A stretch of DNA of 64,000 nucleotides from Dokdonella_A sp937902695 (GCA_048498135.1 JBEHYO010000006.1:17557-81556); one strand, 5' to 3'; shown: positions 1 through 9,022, counted from the stretch's first letter. Translations and numbers: made by a program. Notes: generated by a model not told the origin, from the sequence alone.

Positions 1-791
1 CGCTGATCGGCATCCTCTCCTCGCTCGTCAACGCGACCGGCGGCGAGGTGCGGATCTTCGGCACCTCGATCCGCACGCATCGCAGCGAAGCGATGCGCAT
101 GATCGGGCTCGTGCCGCAGGAGCTCAACTTCAACCAGTTCGAGAAACCGTTCGACATCTGCGTGAACCAGGCCGGCTTCTACGGCATCCCGCGCCGCATC
201 GCGTGCGAGCGCGCCGAGCATCACCTGAAGCAGCTCCACATCTGGGACAAGGCCGAGCAGCCGGCGCGCACGATGTCGGGCGGCATGAAGCGGCGCCTGA
301 TGATCGCGCGCGCGATGATGAACGAGCCGAGACTCCTCATCCTCGACGAGCCGACCGCCGGCGTCGACATCGAGATCCGCCGCACGATGTGGAAGTACAT
401 CAGCGCGATCAACCAGGCCGGCACGACCGTGATCCTGACCACGCACTACCTCGAAGAAGCCGAGCAGCTCTGCCGCACGATCGCGATCATCGACCACGGC
501 CGCATCATCGAGAACACGACGATGAAGCGCCTTCTCTCGAAGCTCGACGTCGAAACCTTCGTGCTCGATCTCGCCGACACCGCGACAGCGCTGCCCGACG
601 TGCAGGGCGTCAAGCTGACGCTCGTCGACGATCGCACGATCGAAGCCGAAATGTCGCGCGAGCACGATCTCAACTCGCTGTTCGCGGCGCTGTCGGCGCG
701 CGGCATCACGGTGCGCTCGATGCGCAACAAGGCGAACCGGCTCGAGGAGCTGTTCGTGCGGCTGGTCGAAAGCGGCAAGGAGGCGGCATGA
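1..791 (+). CDS. ABC-2 type exporter, ATP-binding subunit (5' end outside window)
   Basis: Nucleotide-binding subunit of a two-component ABC exporter of the YadG/CcmA type, expected to hydrolyse ATP on the inner face of the cytoplasmic membrane and drive the permease encoded next. The reading frame is open from the first base, so the start and the Walker A loop lie upstream. Visible are the Q-loop region (GLVPQEL), the signature motif SGGMKRR, Walker B LLILDEPTAGVD and the switch histidine in LTTHYLEEAE. The C-terminal 80 residues are a small accessory domain common in this subfamily. The permease gene begins 73 bp later with only a short palindrome between, so the two are probably one operon. 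Substrate cannot be told from sequence. Confidence 0.93.
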   Translation, partial: LIGILSSLVNATGGEVRIFGTSIRTHRSEAMRMIGLVPQELNFNQFEKPFDICVNQAGFYGIPRRIACERAEHHLKQLHIWDKAEQPARTMSGGMKRRLMIARAMMNEPRLLILDEPTAGVDIEIRRTMWKYISAINQAGTTVILTTHYLEEAEQLCRTIAIIDHGRIIENTTMKRLLSKLDVETFVLDLADTATALPDVQGVKLTLVDDRTIEAEMSREHDLNSLFAALSARGITVRSMRNKANRLEELFVRLVESGKEAA

Positions 792-811
792 CGAACTCGA
801 ATGCAAGCGGT

Positions 812-837
812 CCCCTCTCCCGCTTGCCGGAGAGGGG
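812..837. repeat. Dispersed GAGAGGG palindrome, copy 1
   Basis: Inverted repeat with 9-bp arms (CCCCTCTCC and GGAGAGGGG) around an 8-nt loop, in the gap between the ABC ATPase and permease genes. It is a short form of the palindrome repeated elsewhere in the window and lacks the GAGGG-rich tail. Confidence 0.75.
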
Positions 838-864
838 GAACGGCGCGCGCATGGAGGCCAATCG

Positions 865-1644
865 ATGAGCGCGACGAATGCGAACCTCATCGGCCTCGGC
901 ACGATCACGCGCCGCGAGGTCGTGCGCATCCTGCGCATCTGGTCGCAGACGCTCTTGCCGAGCGCGATCACGATGACGCTCTACTTCGTGATCTTCGGCC
1001 GCATGGTCGGCAGCCGCATCGGCGAGATCGCGCCCGGCATCGGCTACATCGACTACATCGTGCCCGGCCTCATCATGATGGCCGTCATCACCAACAGCTA
1101 CGGCAACATCTCATCGTCGTTCTTCGGCGCGAAGTTCCAGCGCTTCGTCGAGGAGATGCTCGTCTCGCCGATGCCGAGCTGGGTCATCCTGACCGGCTAC
1201 ATCTCGGGCGCGGTGCTGCGCGGGCTCATCGTCGCGATCATCGTGCTGGTCATTTCGCTGTTCTTCACGAAGATCCATCTCTACCACCCGCTGGTCACGT
1301 TCACGACGGTGCTGCTGACCGCAGTCGTGTTCTCGCTCGCCGGCTTCGTCAATGCGATCTTCGCGAAGAAGTTCGACGACATCGCGCTCGTGCCGACCTT
1401 CGTGCTGACGCCGCTGACCTATCTCGGCGGCGTGTTCTATTCGGTGAGCGCGCTGCCGACGCCGTGGCGCGAGATCAGCTACGCCAATCCGATCCTCTAC
1501 ATGGTCAACGCATTCCGCTACGGCCTGCTCGGCATCAGCGACGTCGACATGGGGCTCGCCTATGCCGTCATGCTCGCTTTCGCGGTCGCGCTGGCGTCGA
1601 TCAGCATCTATCTCCTGAATCGCGGCGTCGGCCTGCGCTCCTGA
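865..1644 (+). CDS. ABC-2 type exporter, permease subunit
   Basis: Integral membrane subunit (259 aa) of the exporter whose ATPase lies just upstream; family ABC-2 membrane protein, YadH-like. It has about six hydrophobic segments, starting around residue 30, and ends with a helix followed by NRGVGLRS. The motif GGVFYSVSALP, near residues 190-200, is the short extracytoplasmic loop typical of YadH. The ATG is preceded by GGAGG at a good distance. Length matches the family. The YadGH pair is widespread in Gammaproteobacteria, but its substrate is unknown. Confidence 0.93.
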   Translation: MSATNANLIGLGTITRREVVRILRIWSQTLLPSAITMTLYFVIFGRMVGSRIGEIAPGIGYIDYIVPGLIMMAVITNSYGNISSSFFGAKFQRFVEEMLVSPMPSWVILTGYISGAVLRGLIVAIIVLVISLFFTKIHLYHPLVTFTTVLLTAVVFSLAGFVNAIFAKKFDDIALVPTFVLTPLTYLGGVFYSVSALPTPWREISYANPILYMVNAFRYGLLGISDVDMGLAYAVMLAFAVALASISIYLLNRGVGLRS

Positions 1645-1749
1645 GTTTCGCCGCGCGAACGATCCGTTCACGCCGCCTGCGCTGAAACGGCTGGCTGCGA
1701 CCCCATCTAGTGCGCCATCGGGCGCTTTTCCGGCGCCGGGAGGATTCCA

Positions 1750-2448
1750 ATGATCGACGTGAGACCCTTCTCGAAGCTCGGCGGCGCGAATCACGGCTGG
1801 CTCAACGCCAGGCATCACTTCTCGTTCGCAAGCTACAACGACCCGTCCCGCATGGGCTGGGGCGCGCTGCGCGTCTGGAACGACGACGAGATCGCCGCCG
1901 GCACCGGCTTCCCGCCGCATCCGCATGCGGACATGGAAATCATCACGTACGTCCGCGACGGCGCGATCTCGCACGAGGACAGCCTCGGCAACAAGGGCCG
2001 CACCGTCGCCGGCGACGTGCAGGTCATGAGCGCCGGCAGCGGCATCCGCCACGCCGAGTACAACGCCGAAAAGGAACTGACGCGCATCTTCCAGATCTGG
2101 ATCATTCCGGATTCGCGCGGCGGCGCGCCGTCGTGGGGCGCGCGCCCGTTCCCGAAAGGCGACCGCTCGGGCCGCTTCGTCACGCTCGCGAGCGGACGCG
2201 ACGACGACGGCGACGCGCTCCCGATTCGCGCGGACGCACGCGTGCTCGGTGCCACCGTGAAGGCCGGCGAGACCGTCGAATACACGCTGGGCGAGGGCCG
2301 TCACGCGTACCTCGTGCCGGCCGCCGGCTCGATCGAAGTCAACGGCGTGCCGGTCACCGCCCGCGACGGCGCGGCGATCCGCGACGAGTCGCGCATCGCG
2401 ATCAAGGCGCTTTCCGACGCCGAGATCGTCCTCGTCGACAGCCTCTAA
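1750..2448 (+). CDS. Pirin family protein (YhaK-like bicupin)
   Basis: A 232-aa pirin-family cupin. The metal-binding part of the N-terminal cupin is visible as HPHADMEIITYV, followed by the conserved GxxxHEDSLGN segment and, near residue 100, SAGSGIRHAEYN. These supply the histidines and glutamate that bind the metal in pirins. E. coli homologues (YhaK, YhhW) have been linked to quercetin 2,3-dioxygenase activity and redox sensing; the physiological substrate is uncertain. The ATG is preceded by GGGAGG. It stands alone between the ABC exporter and a palindrome copy. Confidence 0.9.
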   Translation: MIDVRPFSKLGGANHGWLNARHHFSFASYNDPSRMGWGALRVWNDDEIAAGTGFPPHPHADMEIITYVRDGAISHEDSLGNKGRTVAGDVQVMSAGSGIRHAEYNAEKELTRIFQIWIIPDSRGGAPSWGARPFPKGDRSGRFVTLASGRDDDGDALPIRADARVLGATVKAGETVEYTLGEGRHAYLVPAAGSIEVNGVPVTARDGAAIRDESRIAIKALSDAEIVLVDSL

Positions 2449-2469
2449 CGCCGCTCCCGATGCCGTTAT

Positions 2470-2520
2470 CCCCTCTCCCGCTCGCGGGAGAGGGTCAGGG
2501 TGAGGGCAAGCTTGGTTCAC
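2470..2520. repeat. Dispersed GAGAGGG palindrome with tail, copy 2
   Basis: Near-perfect palindrome CCCTCTCCCGCTCGCGGGAG followed by the tail AGGGTCAGGGTGAGGGCAAG and CTTGGTTCAC. This is the fullest form of the element; the same tail follows copies at 4032, 7119 and 10771. It lies 22 bp after the pirin stop codon. Confidence 0.85.
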
Positions 2521-2627
2521 CGCCCCGCAAGGGCCGCGTAAAGATGACCCCCGGCGCTGGCCCCGCCGCCCACGCTTTGCTAGAACCGCGATCTTCGCGG
2601 CTGCACTCGCCGCAATGGAGCATCCCG

Positions 2628-4016
2628 ATGCGCGCGACGATCGCCCTCGCCTCACTCCTCCTGACGGCCACCGCGGCCGTCGCCGCCGAGGCGCCGCCGC
2701 CCGACGAGCCGGCCGACCTCGCGACGATCGCCGACGCGGTCGATCCCGCCGAGCTCCACGCCACGATCGAAAAGCTCGTCGGTTTCGGCACGCGCCACAC
2801 GCTCTCCGACACCACGTCGAAAACGCGCGGCATCGGCGCGGCGCGCCGCTGGGTGCAGTCGCGCTTCGAGACGTTCTCGAAGGACTGCGGCGGCTGCCTC
2901 GAGATCGTGACCCCGTCGCAATCGTTCACCGGCAAGCGCATTCCGGAGCCGACCGACGTGACCGACGTCGTCGCGATCCAGCGCGGCACGGGCGATCCCG
3001 ACCGTGTCATCGTGATCACGGGCCATCTCGACTCGCGCGTGATCGACGTGATGGACGCCAAGAAGGACGCGCCCGGCGCGAACGACGACGGCTCCGGCAG
3101 CGCGGCCGTGATCGAAGCCGCGCGCGTTCTTTCGAAGCACAAGTTCGCCGCGACGCTCGTCTTCGCCGTCGTCTCAGGCGAGGAGCAGGGTCTCTACGGC
3201 GGCAAGGTCATCGCCGACTACGCGAAAGCGCACCACTGGCGCGTCGAGGCCGATCTCAACAACGACATCGTCGGCAATACGCACGGCCAGGACGGCGTCG
3301 TCGACAACACGACCGTGCGCACCTTCGCCGAGGGCACGAAGTCGAGCGAAACGCTCGATCAGGCGAAATACCGCCGCTATCACGGCGGCGAAGTCGATTC
3401 GCCCTCGCGCAACACGGCGCGCTACATCGCCGCGATCGCCGAGCGCTACATGACGAACTTCCACGTGCGCATGGTCTACCGCACGGATCGCTACGGTCGC
3501 GGCGGCGATCAGGTGCCGTTTCTCGAAGCCGGCTATCCGGCGGTGCGGTTCACCGAAGCGCACGAGAACTACACGCGCCAGCACCAGGACGTGCGCACCG
3601 AGAATGGTATCAGGTACGGCGACACGATCGACGGCGTCGACTTTCCGTATCTCGCGCAGGTCGCGCGGCTCAACGTGCTGACGATGGCCTCGATGGCCGC
3701 GGCGCCCGCGCCGCCGCTCGGCGTCGAGATCGACGGCGGCGTTTCGACCGACACCACCGTCAAATGGCAGGCCGTCCCCGGCGCCGCGGGCTATCGCGTC
3801 TGGTGGCGCGACACGACCGCGCCGCAATGGCAGCAGAGCCGCTATGTCGGCAACGCGACGACGGCGACGCTGAAGAACGTCGTCGTCGACGATTTTTTCT
3901 TCGGAGTCAGTGCGGTCTCGGCCGACGGCTATGCAAGCCCGATCGTGTTTCCGGGCGACGCCGGGCGGTTCGACGACTCCCAGAAGAAGCCAGACGAACC
4001 CCCCAAACCCCAATAA
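2628..4016 (+). CDS. Secreted M28 family zinc aminopeptidase with C-terminal Fn3-like domain
   Basis: A 462-aa exported metallopeptidase. Residues 1-20 form a signal peptide ending AVAAEA. The M28 catalytic domain shows the expected di-zinc ligands in order: GHLDSR (about residue 133), GANDDGSG (about 150), SGEEQG (about 185, general-base Glu plus ligand Glu), NNDIVGN, and the final histidine in TRQHQD. The last 90 residues (APPLGVEIDGG onward, with VPGAAGYRVWWR) resemble a fibronectin type III fold. M28 peptidases of this layout remove N-terminal residues from peptides outside the cytoplasm. The reading frame stays open far upstream, but the ATG at 2628, with GGAG 8 bp before it and an immediate signal peptide, is the credible start. 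Confidence 0.92.
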   Translation: MRATIALASLLLTATAAVAAEAPPPDEPADLATIADAVDPAELHATIEKLVGFGTRHTLSDTTSKTRGIGAARRWVQSRFETFSKDCGGCLEIVTPSQSFTGKRIPEPTDVTDVVAIQRGTGDPDRVIVITGHLDSRVIDVMDAKKDAPGANDDGSGSAAVIEAARVLSKHKFAATLVFAVVSGEEQGLYGGKVIADYAKAHHWRVEADLNNDIVGNTHGQDGVVDNTTVRTFAEGTKSSETLDQAKYRRYHGGEVDSPSRNTARYIAAIAERYMTNFHVRMVYRTDRYGRGGDQVPFLEAGYPAVRFTEAHENYTRQHQDVRTENGIRYGDTIDGVDFPYLAQVARLNVLTMASMAAAPAPPLGVEIDGGVSTDTTVKWQAVPGAAGYRVWWRDTTAPQWQQSRYVGNATTATLKNVVVDDFFFGVSAVSADGYASPIVFPGDAGRFDDSQKKPDEPPKPQ

Positions 4017-4031
4017 CCAGCCCCGCTTTTT

Positions 4032-4083
4032 CCCCTCTCCCGCGTGCGGGAGAGGGTTAGGGTGAGGGCAATCTTGGTTCACG
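4032..4083. repeat. Dispersed GAGAGGG palindrome with tail, copy 3
   Basis: Full-length copy: palindrome CCCCTCTCCCGCGTGCGGGA plus the tail GGGTTAGGGTGAGGGCAATC. It starts 15 bp after the peptidase stop. Together with the inverted copy just downstream it separates two convergent genes. Confidence 0.85.
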
Positions 4084-4104
4084 CTCCCCGACAGCCTAAA
4101 AACC

Positions 4105-4150
4105 TTCCCTCACCCGGCCTTCGGCCGGCCTCTCCCGCAAGCGGGAGAGG
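4105..4150. repeat. Dispersed GAGAGGG palindrome, copy 4 (inverted)
   Basis: Reverse-orientation copy. The GAGGG tail comes first (TCCCTCACCC), followed by an extra GGCCTTCGGCCGGCC hairpin and then TCTCCCGCAAGCGGGAGAG. It lies a few bases beyond the tatD stop codon. Facing copy 3, it could fold into a structure ending transcription from both sides; no T-run is present, so this is inference. Confidence 0.8.
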
Positions 4151-4155
4151 CGAAG

Positions 4156-4956
4156 TCAGATCCCGAAGAACGCACGCGCCGTCGCGGTCGTCGACGCGGC
4201 GACGGCGTCGACCGACTCGCCGCGTGCAGCCGCAACCGCCGCACACACGTGCGCGAGATACATCGGCTCGTTCCTCCGATGCGACGGCTTCGGATGCAGG
4301 TCGCGCGGCAGGAGATACGGCGCGTCGGTCTCGATCATGAGCCGATCCGACGGAATCAGCCTCACGATCTCGCGAAGATGCAGCCCGCGCCGCTCGTCGG
4401 AAATCCAGCCGGTGATGCCGATATGGAACCCGCGATCGAGGCACGCGACGAGCTCGTCGCGCTCGCCCGTGAAGCAATGCACGACCGCACGGGAAATGCG
4501 GCCCTGCACGTTGTCGAGGCACGCGATGAAATCGGCGTGCGCATCGCGCTGGTGCAGAAAGAGCGGCTTGCCCGTGTCGATCGCGATCGCGAGCTGCCGT
4601 TCGAACGCGGCCACCTGCGCCGCGTGCGGCGAGTAGTTGCGGAAATAGTCGAGTCCCGTCTCGCCAATCGCGCGCACTTCGTCTGCGCTCGCGAACTCGC
4701 GCAGCAGCGCGTCGGTCGCGTCATCGTACTCGTGCGCATGGTGCGGGTGGACGCCAGCCGTCGCATAAAGGAACCCTCGATGGGAGCGAGCAAGCTCCAG
4801 CGCCGCGCGGCTGCCGCCCGCGCTCGCGCCGGTCACCACGATCGTGCCGACGCCGTGGCCGCGCGCCCTGTCGAGCACCGCGTCGAAATCGGCGCGGAAC
4901 GACTCGTGCGTCAGGTTTGCGCCGATATCGACCAGTTCCACGTCTTGATGCCCCAT
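4156..4956 (-). CDS. tatD: TatD family metal-dependent hydrolase / 3'-5' DNase
   Basis: A 266-aa TatD-type TIM-barrel hydrolase. It tracks E. coli TatD closely from the start (VDIGANLTHESF) through TAGVHPHHA, AIGETGLDYFRN, LHQRDAH, HCFTGERDE, ITGWISDERRG, and IETDAPYLLPRDL near the C-terminus. These segments carry the metal-binding His, Glu and Asp residues. TatD acts as a magnesium-dependent 3'-5' exonuclease on single-stranded DNA and RNA, with a proposed role in repair of oxidative damage. The frame extends 28 codons further upstream, but the ATG at 4956 puts MGHQDVELVDIGANL at the conserved N-terminus. It is divergent from the secreted protein gene at 5075. Confidence 0.93.
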   Translation of the reverse strand: MGHQDVELVDIGANLTHESFRADFDAVLDRARGHGVGTIVVTGASAGGSRAALELARSHRGFLYATAGVHPHHAHEYDDATDALLREFASADEVRAIGETGLDYFRNYSPHAAQVAAFERQLAIAIDTGKPLFLHQRDAHADFIACLDNVQGRISRAVVHCFTGERDELVACLDRGFHIGITGWISDERRGLHLREIVRLIPSDRLMIETDAPYLLPRDLHPKPSHRRNEPMYLAHVCAAVAAARGESVDAVAASTTATARAFFGI

Positions 4957-5074
4957 GCCCGCAAGGCCCGCGATTATGCAAGACCCGCCCCGGGCCGCGA
5001 ACGGGCGCCGCAGTTCACTGCGGTTTAATTTTCGACCCACTATGCTGAGCCGCCTTCAACGAGGGGAAATACCG

Positions 5075-6289
5075 ATGAAAGCCCTGATTCGAGTGACGCT
5101 CGCGCTCGCCGCCGTCGTCGTCTGCCCGTTCACGTTGGCCGAACCGGCCAAGCTCCCGCCGCAAGCCGCGCAGGCTCACGCCTCGGCGAGTCTCGCGCAC
5201 CGGCAAAAGCTCGCCGACCTGATGAAACAGTCGCGCGCGGCGCAAGCCGGTGCCGGCGTCAATGCGGTCACCTCGACGACGCTGTCGGGCCCGCGCGTCG
5301 CGAACCCGTACCGCGCCTATCCGCCGAGCTGCCTCGCCGATCCGCTGCCCGATACGCCGAGCGGCCCCGCGACGACGTTCCAGATGCCGCTCTATTCGCG
5401 CGACTCGGGCGGCAACCCGGTGACGCCCGAAACGGTCACGATCACGATCTGGCGCATGGCCTGCAGCAGCAGCACCAACCTCACGCCCTACAACACCGAC
5501 CACGGGGCGAACGCGGCGCTGCTGATGCGCATCGAGCGCGACAGCTCGGTCGACGGGAACACCGATGCGTTCCCGACGTTTCCGTTCCTGACGTCGAACC
5601 AGGCCAACACGACCGGCAACCTCGTGCGTGCGGCGATGGAGCCGAACACGGTCGTCTCCGACGGCCCGTTCGATGCACCGGTCTACGTCAGCACGACCTA
5701 CGTGCTCGAGAACTATCCGTACGCGGGCTCAGGACTGACGTACTTCAACTACGACTTCACGCTCGACATCGATCCGGTCATCGATGCGAGCTGCACCGGC
5801 TGCCAGTCGATCGACATCAACGGCTACCGGCCGAACGCGCATGACTATCCGGCCGCGTCGCAGAACCTCCCGATCGATGGCTACATGAGCAGCGCGTATT
5901 TCGATCCCGCGCACAACGGCGAAGGCTTCCTCGTCGACGTCTACGACAATCCCGATGGCCTGACGCGCACGGTCTTCGCCGCGTGGTACACCTATGATCC
6001 GCTCGGCCTTCCGTTCTGGCTGGTCGCGCAGGGCTCGGTGCAGGTCGGCGCGAACGCGATGACCGGACAGCCGGTCTACTACTTCACCGACGGCGGATTC
6101 GCCGGCGATTTCGGTTCGACCTCGACGCTGCACAACTGGGGCACGATCTCGATGAGCTGGCCCAACTGCAACAAGCTCACGTTCACGTACAACGGCGCGA
6201 CCGACCCGGCGGTCGTCGACGGCCCCGCCGGCAGCGGCACGCGCAACTGGGTGCGCATCAGCGATATCAACGGGCTCAATTGCGAATAG
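5075..6289 (+). CDS. Secreted protein of unknown function with GEGF-type C-terminal domain
   Basis: A 404-aa exported protein that I do not recognise as a named family. A signal peptide covers about residues 1-21 (MKALIRVTLALAAVV...TLA). A Ser/Ala/Gln-rich linker follows, then a domain with FQMPLYSRDSGG and TITIWRMACSS. The C-terminal part, from about residue 268, reads GYMSSAYFDPAHNGEGFLVD, then AAWYTYDPLGLPFWLVAQG and WGTISMSWPNC. This GEGF...WYTY...WLV pattern resembles a C-terminal module I recall from secreted proteins of Xanthomonadales; its function is unknown. Several cysteines (CTGC, NGLNC, the last near the very end) may form disulfides. The chosen ATG has AGGGGAAAT upstream and starts directly at the signal peptide. 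Confidence 0.85.
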   Translation: MKALIRVTLALAAVVVCPFTLAEPAKLPPQAAQAHASASLAHRQKLADLMKQSRAAQAGAGVNAVTSTTLSGPRVANPYRAYPPSCLADPLPDTPSGPATTFQMPLYSRDSGGNPVTPETVTITIWRMACSSSTNLTPYNTDHGANAALLMRIERDSSVDGNTDAFPTFPFLTSNQANTTGNLVRAAMEPNTVVSDGPFDAPVYVSTTYVLENYPYAGSGLTYFNYDFTLDIDPVIDASCTGCQSIDINGYRPNAHDYPAASQNLPIDGYMSSAYFDPAHNGEGFLVDVYDNPDGLTRTVFAAWYTYDPLGLPFWLVAQGSVQVGANAMTGQPVYYFTDGGFAGDFGSTSTLHNWGTISMSWPNCNKLTFTYNGATDPAVVDGPAGSGTRNWVRISDINGLNCE

Positions 6290-6392
6290 CGTTCGCACGC
6301 CCCATGGCACGACCGATCCCGCCCGCGTGGCGGGATCGGCGTTTCTGGCGCCGCGTTGCTCCGTCGCGCGGCGGTGCAGCACACTCCGGCGC

Positions 6393-8957
6393 GTGACCGC
6401 ACGCGCCGACTTCCCGATCGCCCCGCTGCTCGACGCCATCCGGCGCTCGCTCGATGGCCATCCGCGCCTCGTGCTCGAGGCGCCGCCCGGCGCCGGCAAG
6501 ACGACGCAGGTGCCGCCCGCGCTGCTGGACGCGGCATGGCTCGGCGGACGCAGGATCGTCATGCTCGAACCGCGCCGCATCGCCGCGCGCGCGGCGGCCG
6601 AGTTCATGGCCGCGCAACGTGGCGAAGAGGTCGGCGCGACGATCGGCTACCGCATCCGGCTGGAGAGCCGCGTCTCGGCGGCGACGCGCATCGAGGTCGT
6701 CACCGAAGGCATCCTGACGCGCATGATCCAGGACGATCCCGAGCTCACCGGCATCGGCGCGATCCTCTTCGACGAGTTCCACGAGCGGCATCTCTCCGGC
6801 GATCTCGGTGCCGCGCTGGCGCTCGACGTGCAGGCCAGCCTGCGGCCGGATCTCCGCCTCGTGGTCATGTCGGCGACGCTTGCGGGCGCGCGCGTCGAGC
6901 GCTGGCTCGATGCGCCGCGCATCGCGAGCGAAGGCCGCGGATTCCCGGTGCGCATCGTGCATCCGCCGCTGCGCGGCAACGACGATCCGACCGCGCTGCG
7001 TCGCGCGGTCACGCAGGCGCTCGCCGAGAACGAAGGCGACGTGCTCGTGTTCCTGCCCGGCAAGCGCGAGATCGAGCAGGCCCGGTCGACGCTATCGACC
7101 ACACTCGCCACCGCAGAACCCCTCTCCCGCGCGCGGGAGAGGGGCAGGGGTGAGGGCAATCTTGCTTCGACCTCACCAACGCACATCGACTTCATCGCGC
7201 TCCACGGCGAGCTCTCGGTCGCCGACCAGCACGCCGCGCTCGCTCCGGCGAGACCCGGCGCCCGCCGCGTGATCCTCGCGACGAACGTCGCCGAATCGAG
7301 CCTGACGCTGCCCGGCATCCGCGCCGTCGTCGATACCGGCCTTGCGCGCGAGCCGCGCTTCGATCCGAGCTCGGGCTTCACGCGCCTTGAGACGGTATCG
7401 ATCTCGCAGGCCTCGGCCGACCAGCGCGCCGGCCGCGCGGGCCGGCTCGGGCCCGGTACGTGCTACAGGCTGTGGCCCGAAAGCCGGCGCCTCGATCCCG
7501 ACCGCACGCCGGAAATCGCGCAGGTCGAGCTCTCGCAGCTCGCGCTCGAGCTCGCGGCGTGGGGTGCGGCGGATCTCCGCTGGCTCGACGCGCCGCCGCC
7601 CGGCGCATTCGCGCAGGGCCGCGACCTGCTCGATGCGCTCGGCGCGCTCGACCGCGACGGACGCATCACGGCGCTCGGCCAGCGCATGCGTGCCGCCGCG
7701 ATGCATCCGCGCCTCGCCGCGATGATCGCTCGCGCGGACGCCGCGCACGCCGCGTTCGCGTGCGATCTCGCCGCGCTCGTCGAAGCGCGCAATCCGCTGC
7801 GCGGCGTGCCGACCGACGATTTTCGCGCGCGTGCGCGCGCACTGCGCGCATGGCGCACGCGCGATCGCGCGGCCGCACGCGACATCGGCGCCGACACCGG
7901 CGCGCTCGCTTCGATCGCGCAGGTAGCCGACGCATCGCGACGCCGGCTCGGCATTCGCGACGCACACGCGAGCGCACCGGACGATCTCCTCCACGCCGGC
8001 AACCTGCTGCTGCATGCCTATCCCGACCGCATCGCGCGTCAGGACGCGGCGAACCCGCGCCGCTACCGGCTGGCAAACGGCCGCGGCGCGCGGCTTCGCG
8101 ACGACAGCGCGCTCATCGGCGAGCCGTGGCTGGTCGTCGTCGACCTGCGCTTCGACGAGCGCGACAGCCTCGTCCAGTCGGCCGCGCCGTTCGATCCGGA
8201 CCTGCTCGCGCGCGATTTTCCGCAGCGCTTTCACGACACGCGCAGCGTGCGCTGGAATCGCGACACGCGTGCCGTCGATGCGTTCGAGGAACGCCGCTTC
8301 GATTCGATCGTGCTCGAGAGGAAGAGCGTGCCGCCGCGCCGCGAGGACGCCGTGCCCGCGATGCTCGCCGCCGTGCGCGAGCTCGGGCTCGACGCATTGC
8401 CGTGGAGCGATCACGCGCGCGAGCTCCGGCTTCGCGTCGAGGCGCTGCGCGCGTGGGAGCCGGCGCTCGGCCTGCCCGATTTTTCCGATGCGGCGCTGCT
8501 GGCGTCGCTCGACGAGTGGCTCGCGCCATACCTCGACGGAAAGCGCAGGCTCGATGCACTGGGCGCGGCCGAGCTGTCCGAAGCGCTCGCGTCGCGCCTC
8601 GATTACGCGCTGCGAAGCGCACTCGACACGCACGCGCCGGCCTCGCTGCGCGTGCCGAGCGGCATGGAGCGCCGCATCGTCTACGCAGCCGGCGAGCCGC
8701 CCGTGCTCGCGGTCAAGCTGCAGGAGCTGTTCGGCCTCGCCGACACGCCACGCATCGCGGGCGGACGCGTGCCGCTGACGCTGCACCTGCTGTCGCCGGC
8801 AGGGCGTCCGATCCAGGTCACGCAGGATCTCAGGAGCTTCTGGGAGCGCACGTATCCCGAGGTGAAGAAAGAGCTCAAGGGCCGCTACCCGAAGCATCCG
8901 TGGCCCGACGATCCCTGGACCGCGCAGGCGACGCATCGCGCAAAGCCGCGGAAGTAG
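6393..8957 (+). CDS. hrpB: ATP-dependent RNA helicase HrpB (DEAH-type)
   Basis: An 854-aa HrpB-type helicase. Motif I is APPGAGKTT, motif II DEFHERH, motif III VMSATL, and the second RecA lobe shows ATNVAESSLTLPG and QRAGRAGRLGPG. The C-terminal half is the HrpB-specific region, ending KGRYPKHPWPDDPW, as expected of the family. HrpB unwinds RNA using NTP; its precise role in bacteria is unclear. The start is taken as GTG 6393 (VTARADFPIAPLLDAIRR), since upstream codons do not resemble the family. Oddly, between motif III and the second lobe (about residues 243-259) the gene contains a copy of the dispersed palindrome, read through in frame as EPLSRARERGRGEGNLA. Confidence 0.93.
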   Translation: MTARADFPIAPLLDAIRRSLDGHPRLVLEAPPGAGKTTQVPPALLDAAWLGGRRIVMLEPRRIAARAAAEFMAAQRGEEVGATIGYRIRLESRVSAATRIEVVTEGILTRMIQDDPELTGIGAILFDEFHERHLSGDLGAALALDVQASLRPDLRLVVMSATLAGARVERWLDAPRIASEGRGFPVRIVHPPLRGNDDPTALRRAVTQALAENEGDVLVFLPGKREIEQARSTLSTTLATAEPLSRARERGRGEGNLASTSPTHIDFIALHGELSVADQHAALAPARPGARRVILATNVAESSLTLPGIRAVVDTGLAREPRFDPSSGFTRLETVSISQASADQRAGRAGRLGPGTCYRLWPESRRLDPDRTPEIAQVELSQLALELAAWGAADLRWLDAPPPGAFAQGRDLLDALGALDRDGRITALGQRMRAAAMHPRLAAMIARADAAHAAFACDLAALVEARNPLRGVPTDDFRARARALRAWRTRDRAAARDIGADTGALASIAQVADASRRRLGIRDAHASAPDDLLHAGNLLLHAYPDRIARQDAANPRRYRLANGRGARLRDDSALIGEPWLVVVDLRFDERDSLVQSAAPFDPDLLARDFPQRFHDTRSVRWNRDTRAVDAFEERRFDSIVLERKSVPPRREDAVPAMLAAVRELGLDALPWSDHARELRLRVEALRAWEPALGLPDFSDAALLASLDEWLAPYLDGKRRLDALGAAELSEALASRLDYALRSALDTHAPASLRVPSGMERRIVYAAGEPPVLAVKLQELFGLADTPRIAGGRVPLTLHLLSPAGRPIQVTQDLRSFWERTYPEVKKELKGRYPKHPWPDDPWTAQATHRAKPRK
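7119..7165. repeat. Dispersed GAGAGGG palindrome with tail, copy 5, inside hrpB
   Basis: Palindrome CCCCTCTCCCGCGCGCGGGA plus the tail AGGGGTGAGGGCAATCTTGC, wholly inside the hrpB coding sequence and translated without a stop or frameshift. All other copies in this window are intergenic. Its length and frame leave the helicase reading frame intact. Confidence 0.88.
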
Positions 8958-8977
8958 TCTTTCCCGCGCGGCCTTAT

Positions 8978-9003
8978 CCCCTCTCCCGCTTGCGGGAGAG
9001 GGG
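8978..9003. repeat. Dispersed GAGAGGG palindrome, copy 6
   Basis: Perfect inverted repeat CCCCTCTCCCGC-TT-GCGGGAGAGGGG with 12-bp arms, between the convergent hrpB and EamA genes. It lacks the GAGGG tail. A stem this strong may limit read-through from both genes, though no T-run follows. Confidence 0.85.
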
Positions 9004-9022
9004 AAAAGCAGCGGCAGGTTCG

